From Chloroflexota bacterium (GTDB taxonomy: Bacteria; Chloroflexota; Anaerolineae; 4572-78; J111): a stretch of DNA of 11,039 nucleotides. Under the pieces are notes generated by a model. The model worked only from the letters and a program-made list of their open reading frames with translations, did no database searches and was not told the DNA's origin. Position 1 is the stretch's first letter, and each line of letters opens with the position of its first letter. Location of the stretch: positions 1-11,039 of the forward strand of contig RFJF01000733.1 in NCBI GenBank assembly GCA_003695455.1, given 5' to 3'. Below, piece after piece: positions 1 to 6,356 of the stretch. The position numbers and the translations under genes are program-made.

Positions 1-1
1 G

Positions 2-337
2 CCCGGCGCGGCAAATCACCCTGATTCCGGTGTGTGGGCCGTATCGCTGGCGGGTTTCCGGCTGGATGTGTTTGCCGCGCCGGGCAGCACGCCGGAAATT
101 TGCACCGTGATTTGGTTCTGCCCGGTCACCGGCTGCCTGCACGCCGGCTACCGCATCCCCCCGGCGGCGGCCCATTTTGCCGGAATGACCGTCCGGCGGG
201 CGCCGGCCTTCTCGCTGGAGGCCCAGCAGCCTGCCCCACCTGCCTGGCTACGCGAAAATCCACCCGGCAGCGAAACACCATCTTCGGTGGCTGCGCGGCT
301 AGACACCGCAATTCTGCACTGGCGATTAGATCACTGA
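2..337 (+). CDS. 3' end of an unrecognised protein (partial)
   Basis: The reading frame is open to the left window edge and stops with TGA at 335-337, leaving about 111 C-terminal residues. Codons carry G or C mostly at the third position, like the neighbours, which supports this frame over the overlapping one ending at 396. The tail contains three cysteines in a short stretch (ICTVIWFCPVTGC), an aromatic/proline-rich centre and a final HWRLDH. No signal peptide, membrane helix or known catalytic motif is visible in this part. I do not recognise the family. The GTG at 32 is only an internal codon; the real start lies outside the window. The 149 bases that follow, up to the next gene, contain no convincing terminator. 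Confidence 0.6.
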   Translation, partial: PGAANHPDSGVWAVSLAGFRLDVFAAPGSTPEICTVIWFCPVTGCLHAGYRIPPAAAHFAGMTVRRAPAFSLEAQQPAPPAWLRENPPGSETPSSVAARLDTAILHWRLDH

Positions 338-486
338 CCCGGCGCAAATACAACCCACACACAATTTCCACAGACATCAACATTGATTTGTGCTAACCTG
401 TAAAGGGATTGGCCGGTGTTGCGTATTAAAGAACGTAAACCCACGCACAATTGTGGCGTGTAACAGTTTTTGGCGGGATGTACGGC

Positions 487-1641
487 ATGCAAAAATTTCT
501 GACTCTCATTTTTATAGCGCTGCTGGGCTGGCTGTCGCTGGCGCCCGCCGCCCACGCGCAAGGCCCTGCCGGCCCGCAAACGCAGAGCGAATCGTTTGAG
601 CTTGAAGTCATCCGGCTGATGAACCTGGAGCGAACCTCGCGCGGATTGCCGCCGCTGGCCCGCAACACCCAACTCACGCTCAGCGCCCGCGCCCACAACG
701 CCGACATGATTGCCAACAATTTTTTTGACCACACCGGCTCCAACGGCTCAACCGCATCCGAACGGGCCTGCGCCGCCGGGTATGCGCCCTACGGCTGGGG
801 GCGCTGCTACGTGGGAGAAAACATTGCCGGCGGTTACACAACCCCGGCGGCAGTAATGACCGGCTGGATGAACAGCGGCGGGCACCGGGCCAACATTCTC
901 AACAGCAACTACCGTGAGGTTGGGGTGGGTCACACCACCGGCGGCAGTTGGGGCAACTACTGGACCATGGATTTGGGCGCACAGCCCCGCGTGCTGCCCA
1001 TTTTTATCAATAACGACGCAGCCCAAACCACCGATTACCACGTTACCGTAACGCTGACCAAAGAGGATGTTTCAAGCTGGGGCAGCATTGGCCCTGTCAG
1101 CGGTGTGCAAATCAGCAGCGACCCCGGCTTTGCCGGCGCAGCGTGGCAGGCGTGGTCGCCAACCCTCAATTTTGAGCTGCCACGCGGCAGCGGTACCAAA
1201 ACCGTGTACGTGCGCTACTCCGATGGCAGCCAAACTGTGACCAGTGCAGACACCATCACCCTGAATGAGCCGGTGCCCAGTCTGTCGGTATCGGCGGCGC
1301 AGGTAATTTTTCTTTCGCAGGCCGGCAGCGGGCAGGTTGTGCCGCCCGGTGCAACCCTGCACATTGCCAACACCGGCAGCCAGGTACTGCACTGGACAGC
1401 CGGCAGAAGCCAAAGCTGGCTGCAACTCGGCGCAACCAGCGGCGACGCCCCGGCCACGGTAACGGCATCGGTGATAAACAGCGGCGGCATCCTCAACGGC
1501 GCGGCGGGCACAACCGCCGGCGCTACCATTACCGTTGCCGCCACCAACCCGGACGCGCTCAACTCGCCGCAAACCATCCCGGTGACCTTGTTTTTGGTTG
1601 ATAAAATCTACACCACGTTTCTGCCGCAAATCCGCAAATAA
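487..1641 (+). CDS. Secreted CAP/SCP-domain protein with two beta-sandwich modules
   Basis: A 384-residue exported protein. Residues 1-25 (MQKFLTLIFIALLGWLSLAP..AHAQ) form a signal peptide with an AxA-type cleavage site. Residues 37-165 are a CAP (cysteine-rich secretory/PR-1/SCP) domain: MNLER at the front, H70, the GENIAGG stretch with E111, the GHRANIL box with H133, then E144 in REVGVG. C95 and C107 could form a disulfide. Bacterial CAP proteins are extracellular, and most have no assigned activity. Residues about 170-260 and 263-370 look like Ig-like/BACON-like beta modules (VYVRYSDG; HWTAGRSQSWLQL). The protein ends FLPQIRK, resembling the FLPLIxR tail recalled from Chloroflexota secreted proteins. 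ATG 487 is preferred to ATG 478 or TTG 451 because GGCGGG (472-477) then sits nine bases upstream and the signal peptide begins cleanly; the ribosome site is weak. An imperfect CACAATTGTG-centred hairpin (442-460) lies just upstream. No clear promoter is visible in 338-486. Confidence 0.88.
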   Translation: MQKFLTLIFIALLGWLSLAPAAHAQGPAGPQTQSESFELEVIRLMNLERTSRGLPPLARNTQLTLSARAHNADMIANNFFDHTGSNGSTASERACAAGYAPYGWGRCYVGENIAGGYTTPAAVMTGWMNSGGHRANILNSNYREVGVGHTTGGSWGNYWTMDLGAQPRVLPIFINNDAAQTTDYHVTVTLTKEDVSSWGSIGPVSGVQISSDPGFAGAAWQAWSPTLNFELPRGSGTKTVYVRYSDGSQTVTSADTITLNEPVPSLSVSAAQVIFLSQAGSGQVVPPGATLHIANTGSQVLHWTAGRSQSWLQLGATSGDAPATVTASVINSGGILNGAAGTTAGATITVAATNPDALNSPQTIPVTLFLVDKIYTTFLPQIRK

Positions 1642-1656
1642 GCCGCCCCTGTGTAC

Positions 1657-1684
1657 TTGCCCCGCGCCGCAAACGTGGTAAAAT
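1657..1684 (+). promoter_or_regulatory. Candidate extended -10 promoter for the glycogen synthase gene
   Basis: TTGCCC (1657-1662), a 16-base spacer and TAAAAT (1679-1684), the latter preceded by TGG to give an extended -10. The predicted start near 1691 leaves a leader of about 37 bases before ATG 1728. It matches four of six -35 bases and five of six -10 bases, so it is plausible but unproven. Confidence 0.4.
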
Positions 1685-1727
1685 GCGGTCACTTCTCCCG
1701 ATACCATCTTGAAAAAGGATATATTCA

Positions 1728-3557
1728 ATGAAAAAACTCCGAGTTGCCATGCCCGCCTGGGAAATTGGCCGCGTTGGCAGCGGGCTGGGTGCCAAAGTTG
1801 GCGGGCTGGGTGTGATTGTTGAAGAACTCCCGCCGGAGTTGGTCAAAGCCGCCGCCCGGCAAAACATCGAACTGGAAGTGGTCACACTCTCGCCCTGTTT
1901 TGCCCAGTTTGATAAAAGCCGGCTCACCAAACTTGATGTGCAGTTTCCGGCCACGCTCAGCGGGCAAACGTTTTATTTTGATGTGTACGAACACACCTTC
2001 CCCGATGGGCAAAAGGTGGTCTATTTTTGGGATGACTGGCAACTCAACTGGACCGGCCCCGGCAACATTTACCCCAGCGACCCCCAAATGGGGCTGCGGC
2101 TGTACGCCTCGGTTAGCCAGGCCATGGCCGGGTATATCAAACATGCCGGGTTTGACACGGTTCACCTGCACGATTACCACGTGGGGCTGGTTCCTTTTTA
2201 CCTGGGCGATGAATACCTCAAAGATGTGCCGGTGCATTTCACCATTCACAACGCCACCTACCAGGGCGTTACGCCGCTGATTGGCGGCGGTTACAATTCT
2301 CTGGAGCGCATCAATTTGCCGGGGCACGCTCTGTTTCACAAATATTTTGATTTTTTTGACAACCTGAATCTAATGAAGGCGTGTATGCTCAAGGTACACG
2401 AAACCGGCGGTAAAATCACCACCGTCAGCGGTGATATTGCCGGCACGTGGGGGTACGCCGCCGAACTGAAAATGGGTTATGCCGAAGTGTGGCAGCGTGC
2501 TTTTGAGCAAAAAGGCGCTCCCCCCGGCGAGGTGTTTGTGCCCAACCGGCATTTGGACCTGTTTGAAAAACTGCCCATTGCCGGCATTACCAACGGCATG
2601 AGCAACATAAACCGCGCCGAAAATTTGCCGTGGCTCAAGGCGGCTGTGCTGCAAGAGATGCAGCAAAAACGCGGGCCAAACAATCCCATCTTCCAAAACC
2701 CGGAAACCCAGGCCAAAATGCTGGCTGCCGACCACAACTTTACCGCCGACCAGCTTGACGTAAAAGCCCAACTGAAACGGTTGCTTCACCTTGAAACTTT
2801 TAACACCGAACCAATGTGGAACCCCATTCTCATCACAGCGGTGGGGCGGCTGGTAGACCAGAAAAACTTTGGCCTGGTTGCAGACATCATTGAGCGTACG
2901 CTGGCCTACGACAACGGAACCAAGTTCATCATTTTGGCCTCTGCGCCAGACGGCGATGCCAACGGCAAAGCCACCGAAGCCCGCTTTTTCCAGCTTTCGC
3001 AACTATACCCCAGCCGGGTATATTTCAACAACAGCTTCAACCTGCCCCTCTCAAAACTGATTTTGGCCGGCGGCGATTTCTCGCTGATTCCCAGCCGCTT
3101 TGAGCCGTGCGGCCTGGTTGATTACGAAGCCTCATTAGTGGGCAACGTGGTGATTGGCCGGGCCACCGGCGGGTTGACCAAAGTGAGCCACTGCGCCTAC
3201 CTGTACCACTGGCTTGACATCAGTGATTACTGGGGAGAAGCCAACGCCTTTTTTTGGCAAATCAAACAAGCCATAGACAACTACCGCGGCAATCCGGATT
3301 ACCACCACCACCTGGTGCGCACCGCCATGAATCTGGATGCCAGTTGGGATAAATCGGCCGGCAAATACATTGAAATGTACCGCTACGGATTTTTAACCCG
3401 CCAGTGGCAGGCCGCACGGCAACACCTGCTCAGCCAGTTCAACCAGGCCCTGGGCAAAGACCGCAAACTGTTTGCAGAGTTTTTCATTCCCGCCCGTGAA
3501 GAGTACGCAGACTCCTTTGACTGGGCACTCAAGCGCACGCTGGACAATTCGTGGTAA
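1728..3557 (+). CDS. glgA: Glycogen/starch synthase-like GT5 glucosyltransferase
   Basis: A 609-residue GT-B glycosyltransferase. The family adds glucose from ADP- or UDP-glucose to an alpha-1,4-glucan in the cytoplasm. N-lobe: KVGGLG at 23-28 (the KxGGL nucleotide-sugar loop), HLHDYH at 147-151 and FTIHNATYQG at 171-180. C-lobe: GRLVDQK at 373-379, with R374 and K379 matching the sugar-nucleotide-binding Arg and Lys of E. coli GlgA, and SRFEPCGL at 456-463 with the key Glu at 459, followed by ATGGL. It is about 130 residues longer than E. coli GlgA, with extra sequence before KVGGLG, around 295-345 and at the C-terminus (after about 520). The Asp usual in KTGGLADV is replaced (KVGGLGVI), so this is a divergent subfamily and donor or exact product is uncertain. 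AAAGGA (1714-1719) lies eight bases before ATG. A phosphohexomutase that could supply glucose-1-phosphate lies in the same window. Confidence 0.88.
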   Translation: MKKLRVAMPAWEIGRVGSGLGAKVGGLGVIVEELPPELVKAAARQNIELEVVTLSPCFAQFDKSRLTKLDVQFPATLSGQTFYFDVYEHTFPDGQKVVYFWDDWQLNWTGPGNIYPSDPQMGLRLYASVSQAMAGYIKHAGFDTVHLHDYHVGLVPFYLGDEYLKDVPVHFTIHNATYQGVTPLIGGGYNSLERINLPGHALFHKYFDFFDNLNLMKACMLKVHETGGKITTVSGDIAGTWGYAAELKMGYAEVWQRAFEQKGAPPGEVFVPNRHLDLFEKLPIAGITNGMSNINRAENLPWLKAAVLQEMQQKRGPNNPIFQNPETQAKMLAADHNFTADQLDVKAQLKRLLHLETFNTEPMWNPILITAVGRLVDQKNFGLVADIIERTLAYDNGTKFIILASAPDGDANGKATEARFFQLSQLYPSRVYFNNSFNLPLSKLILAGGDFSLIPSRFEPCGLVDYEASLVGNVVIGRATGGLTKVSHCAYLYHWLDISDYWGEANAFFWQIKQAIDNYRGNPDYHHHLVRTAMNLDASWDKSAGKYIEMYRYGFLTRQWQAARQHLLSQFNQALGKDRKLFAEFFIPAREEYADSFDWALKRTLDNSW

Positions 3558-3569
3558 TTTTCACAATAA

Positions 3570-3598
3570 TTGACTATAATACCGCGTTAGACTATAAT
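3570..3598 (+). promoter_or_regulatory. Strong sigma70-type promoter for yvcK
   Basis: TTGACT (3570-3575), an exact 17-base spacer and TATAAT (3593-3598), lying in the short gap after the glgA stop. A second TATAAT (3575-3580) sits 18 bases upstream inside a repeated GACTATAAT and could be an alternative -10, although its -35 is poor. Predicted transcription start is near 3605, giving a leader of about 53 bases. Confidence 0.85.
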
Positions 3599-3623
3599 GC
3601 GGGTGGCTTGCGCAACGGCCGCG

Positions 3624-3645
3624 TTTGCTGCCGGTTACCAGCAAA
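3624..3645 (+). promoter_or_regulatory. Inverted repeat / hairpin in the yvcK leader
   Basis: TTTGCTG (3624-3630) and CAGCAAA (3639-3645) are perfect 7-bp arms around an 8-base loop. The hairpin lies between the predicted transcription start and the AGAGG ribosome site (3649-3653), where it could affect translation. The 8-bp palindrome TTGCGCAA (3608-3615) lies just upstream. Almost the same motif occurs in the rho leader at 6340-6356. Confidence 0.45.
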
Positions 3646-3657
3646 ATCAGAGGCGTT

Positions 3658-4977
3658 ATGCGCAGCGGTGTGAAATCGGTTTTCCGGCTGCTGCACCCCG
3701 GTTTGGGGCTAAAGCGGTGGTTCATCCCCCTGATGGTTGGGGTGGTTATTGTAGGGTTGGGCATTGGCCTGTTCCTGCGTGAACTGTACGCCGAAACAAC
3801 GTACCCGGCATTTTTGCGGCTGGTGCTGTTGCAAGCCTGGCCCCGCTGGATTCGCGGGTTGATTTTTGTTACCGTGGGCGGCGGGTTAATTGGTTACAGT
3901 CTTTTCCAATTGAATAAACATCTGCTTCAGGCCTTTCTGCCGGACCAGGCCAACCTTGAATACGTGGCCGAGCAAGTCCACCGTCACCGTCGCCGCCGAC
4001 GTGACGGCCCCAAAATTGTGGTCATTGGGGGCGGCTCCGGCCTGAGCGTGTTGCTCAGCGGGCTTAAACACCACACCGAAAATATTACCGCCATTGTTAC
4101 CGTGGCCGATGACGGCGGCTCATCCGGCAAGCTCCGGCGTGAACTGGGCGTACTTCCCCCCGGCGATTTCCGCAATTGCATTGCCGCCCTGGCCGATGAT
4201 GAGGCGCTCACCACCCAACTTTTCCGCTACCGTTTTCGCAGCGGCGGGCTAGAGGGGCACAGTTTTGGCAACCTGTTCATCACCGCCATGGCCGAAGTAA
4301 CCGGCTCGTTTGAAGAAGGGTTGTACCAAAGCGGCCGGGTGCTCAATATTCGGGGTAAAATTTTGCCCAGTACGCTGGAAAATGTTACTCTTTACGCCGA
4401 AGTTGATGAAGGCGCGCAAACCCGCACCGTTGCCGGCGAAAGCGCCATTCCCGAAGCCAACGCACCCATTTTACGTGTTTACCTGCAACCCGACGCGCCG
4501 CGCGCCTTTCCCCCTGCCGTGCAGGCCATTCTCAACGCCGATTTGATTGTGGCCGGGCCGGGCAGCCTGTACACCAGCGTCATTCCCAATCTGTTGGTCA
4601 CGGAAATCACAGCCGCCATCAGAACCAGCAAGGCGGCCAAAGTGTACATTTGCAATGTAGCCACCCAGCCCGGCGAAACAGATGGCTACTCGCTGGATGA
4701 CCACGTGCAGGCCATTCAGGCGCACGCGCGGATGGCCGGGGGTGAATCAACCTTTGAATCGCCAAATATACTGTTTGACACGGTACTGAGCAACAACAAT
4801 CTGGCGCATCCCATTCCAAAAGATATGCGCCACCTGACACCTGTGCAGCCAACGTCGCCTGCCGGCAGTAAATACACGGTTATTGGCGCCGACGTGGTTA
4901 ACGAACCCCGCCCCTGGCGCCACGACCCCACAAAGCTGGCTAACCAATTAATGAATTGGTACAATAACAAACTTTAA
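3658..4977 (+). CDS. yvcK: YvcK/GlmR-family gluconeogenesis factor with N-terminal membrane anchor
   Basis: A 439-residue protein. Residues 118-430 match the YvcK/CofD-like fold: IGGGSGLSVLL at 123-133, VADDGGSSGKLRRELG at 149-164, LPPGDFRNC at 166-174, HSFGNLFI at 201-208, AGPGSLYTSVIPNLL at 299-313 and TQPGETDGYSLDDHV at 336-350. In Bacillus and mycobacteria this family binds UDP-sugars and directs carbon between gluconeogenesis and cell-wall precursors. Here an extra N-terminal region has two hydrophobic helices (about 22-40 and 64-84) and a basic linker HRHRRRRR (108-115), so the domain is probably tethered on the cytoplasmic face; B. subtilis YvcK is shorter and soluble. ATG 3658 is chosen over TTG 3625 because AGAGG precedes it and TTG 3625 lies inside the leader hairpin. 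It has its own strong promoter, and gap follows after 37 bases, so they may be cotranscribed. Confidence 0.92.
   Translation: MRSGVKSVFRLLHPGLGLKRWFIPLMVGVVIVGLGIGLFLRELYAETTYPAFLRLVLLQAWPRWIRGLIFVTVGGGLIGYSLFQLNKHLLQAFLPDQANLEYVAEQVHRHRRRRRDGPKIVVIGGGSGLSVLLSGLKHHTENITAIVTVADDGGSSGKLRRELGVLPPGDFRNCIAALADDEALTTQLFRYRFRSGGLEGHSFGNLFITAMAEVTGSFEEGLYQSGRVLNIRGKILPSTLENVTLYAEVDEGAQTRTVAGESAIPEANAPILRVYLQPDAPRAFPPAVQAILNADLIVAGPGSLYTSVIPNLLVTEITAAIRTSKAAKVYICNVATQPGETDGYSLDDHVQAIQAHARMAGGESTFESPNILFDTVLSNNNLAHPIPKDMRHLTPVQPTSPAGSKYTVIGADVVNEPRPWRHDPTKLANQLMNWYNNKL
4943..4965 (+). promoter_or_regulatory. Candidate operator plus extended -10 promoter for gap
   Basis: ACCAATT (4943-4949) and AATTGGT (4954-4960) are perfect 7-bp inverted arms four bases apart. 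The right arm runs into TGG-TACAAT, an extended -10 with TACAAT at 4960-4965; no good -35 is seen. The site lies within the last codons of yvcK, about 50 bases before the gap ATG, so a dimeric regulator bound here could control gap separately from yvcK. This is an inference from layout only. Confidence 0.35.
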
Positions 4978-5014
4978 ACGTCATTACTAACTGAACTGTG
5001 GAGGATTTTAAAAA

Positions 5015-6019
5015 ATGACAACAAAAGTTGGAATTAACGGATTTGGCCGCATTGGACGGCAGGTATTTAAAGCCATTCGTGATAACTACCCGGACACGCT
5101 GGAAGTTGTTGCCGTAAATGACATTGGCGATGTGCCCACCATGGCTCACCTGCTCAAATATGATTCAAACTACGGCAAGTTTGACGGTACGGTTGAAGTG
5201 GTAGAAGGCGGCCTGATGGTTGACGGCAAAATGCTGAAGGTGCTCTCTCAGCGCGACCCCGCCAATCTGCCCTGGGGCGAACTGGGTGTGGATATTGTGG
5301 TAGAAAGCACCGGCTTTTTCCGCACCGGAGAAACCGCCGGCAAACATCTGGAAGCAGGCGCCAAAAAAGTCATCATCAGCGCCCCGGCCAAAGGCGAAGA
5401 CCTGACCATTGTGCTGGGCGTGAACGAAGACAAGTACGACCCCGCCACACATCACATTGTGTCAAACGCCTCGTGCACCACCAACTGTCTGGCCCCGGCC
5501 GCCAAAGTAGTTAATGACAACTTTGGCATTGTAAAAGGGTTGATGACCACTATTCACGCCTACACCAACGACCAGAAAATTCTGGACCTGCCCCACAGCG
5601 ACCTGCGCCGCGCTCGCGCCGCGGCCATGAGCATTATCCCCACCACCACCGGCGCGGCCAAAGCCGTGGCGCTGGTCATTCCGGAACTCAAAGGCAAGTT
5701 TGATGGCTACGCCCTGCGTGTGCCCACCAGCACCGTTTCTATTGTTGACTTTGTGTGCGAAGTAGAAAAAGAAGTAACCACAGAAAGTCTGAGGGCCGCG
5801 CTGAAAGCCGCCGCCGCCGACAGCAAAGTGATGGATTACGTAGAAGAGCCGCTGGTGTCTATTGATTACAAAGGCAACCCGGCCTCCAGTTCCATTGATG
5901 CCCAGTTCTGCCAGGCATTGGGCGGCAACATGGTCAAAGTAGTTACCTGGTATGATAACGAGTGGGGCTACTCAAACCGCACCGCGGACCTGGCCGACCT
6001 GATGGCCAGCAAACTCTAA
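5015..6019 (+). CDS. gap: Type I glyceraldehyde-3-phosphate dehydrogenase (NAD-type)
   Basis: A 334-residue cytoplasmic enzyme that oxidises and phosphorylates glyceraldehyde-3-phosphate to 1,3-bisphosphoglycerate in glycolysis, or the reverse in gluconeogenesis. INGFGRIGR (7-15) is the dinucleotide-binding loop. D36 in VAVNDIGD and the LPH at 192-194 match residues that favour NAD over [16 protein letters not shown] (150-161) holds catalytic C154, and H181 in TTIHAYT is the partner base. RVPT in the middle and [11 protein letters not shown] near the end are canonical. Length is typical and nothing is missing. GGAGGA (5000-5005) lies nine bases before ATG, an excellent ribosome site suited to high expression. 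The yvcK stop is 37 bases upstream. Unlike many Firmicutes loci, no cggR or pgk is adjacent: a terminator and then rho follow. Confidence 0.98.
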   Translation: MTTKVGINGFGRIGRQVFKAIRDNYPDTLEVVAVNDIGDVPTMAHLLKYDSNYGKFDGTVEVVEGGLMVDGKMLKVLSQRDPANLPWGELGVDIVVESTGFFRTGETAGKHLEAGAKKVIISAPAKGEDLTIVLGVNEDKYDPATHHIVSNASCTTNCLAPAAKVVNDNFGIVKGLMTTIHAYTNDQKILDLPHSDLRRARAAAMSIIPTTTGAAKAVALVIPELKGKFDGYALRVPTSTVSIVDFVCEVEKEVTTESLRAALKAAAADSKVMDYVEEPLVSIDYKGNPASSSIDAQFCQALGGNMVKVVTWYDNEWGYSNRTADLADLMASKL

Positions 6020-6041
6020 TTTAAGCCGGTTCCAACTAGCG

Positions 6042-6073
6042 GAGGGGTTGCCTGGGCAACCCCTCTTTTTTTT
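6042..6073 (+). terminator. Intrinsic terminator after gap
   Basis: Perfect 11-bp inverted arms, GAGGGGTTGCC (6042-6052) and GGCAACCCCTC (6055-6065), are followed by eight T residues (6066-6073). It begins 22 bases after the gap stop and should end the yvcK-gap transcript efficiently. Confidence 0.94.
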
Positions 6074-6098
6074 GAGTGCTCACAAATATTACAGCTAA

Positions 6099-6127
6099 TT
6101 GACGTACCACCCGAAAACTGCTATAAT
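6099..6127 (+). promoter_or_regulatory. Near-consensus extended -10 promoter for rho
   Basis: TTGACG (6099-6104), a 17-base spacer and TATAAT (6122-6127), with TGC directly before the -10 (6119-6121). Five of six -35 bases and all -10 bases match consensus. The predicted start near 6134 puts about 328 bases of leader ahead of the rho ATG. Confidence 0.88.
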
Positions 6128-6219
6128 CCGCAGTGGAAATACAGTGAAGAAAATTGGGCTCCGCGCAATTACGCGCAACTTTATCTCCATTCCCCAATCA
6201 TAAAAAAAATCCGGTATTG

Positions 6220-6229
6220 TTGTATACAA
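6220..6229. promoter_or_regulatory. Palindrome TTGTATACAA, operator-like
   Basis: A perfect 10-bp palindrome in the rho leader. It resembles the short palindromes bound by GntR-type regulators. No such regulator is encoded in the window, so this is only a candidate. Confidence 0.25.
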
Positions 6230-6279
6230 ATCCATATATCCGCTGGATACCAGGTGTCACAATTGCCTCCTTCGTGAGT

Positions 6280-6299
6280 TTTTAACCGGTTTTAACCGG
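6280..6299 (+). repeat. Tandem 10-bp repeat TTTTAACCGG x2
   Basis: Two exact adjacent copies (6280-6289 and 6290-6299). The junction also contains the palindrome AACCGGTT (6284-6291). The 10-bp period would place both copies on the same helix face, as in binding sites for a cooperating DNA-binding protein. Confidence 0.5.
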
Positions 6300-6340
6300 C
6301 AACACGCGAATTGTAAATTCATTAAGTTATAATCTCAGGG

Positions 6341-6356
6341 TTTGCTGCCCAGCAAA
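6341..6356 (+). promoter_or_regulatory. Inverted repeat TTTGCTG-CC-CAGCAAA in the rho leader
   Basis: Perfect 7-bp arms separated by two bases. It starts seven bases after the internal TATAAT (6328-6333), so a transcript begun there would carry it at its 5' end. The arms and flanking bases match the yvcK leader hairpin. It may be a protein-binding palindrome rather than an RNA hairpin, since the loop is very short. Confidence 0.4.

Noticed and set aside
34..396. Overlapping plus-strand frame starting at 34
   Set aside because: Arg/Pro/Gly-rich shadow of the frame ending at 337, whose codon use fits the neighbours better.
451..486. TTG start at 451 for the CAP protein
   Set aside because: It adds residues ahead of a clean signal peptide, lies inside the CACAATTGTG palindrome and has no ribosome site.
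1072..1728. 218-codon minus-strand frame antisense to the CAP gene
   Set aside because: Low-complexity Gly/Arg/Val composition and no domain; mirror of the real gene.
2370..3002. 210-codon minus-strand frame inside the glycogen synthase gene
   Set aside because: Antisense shadow; the plus frame carries all GT5 motifs.
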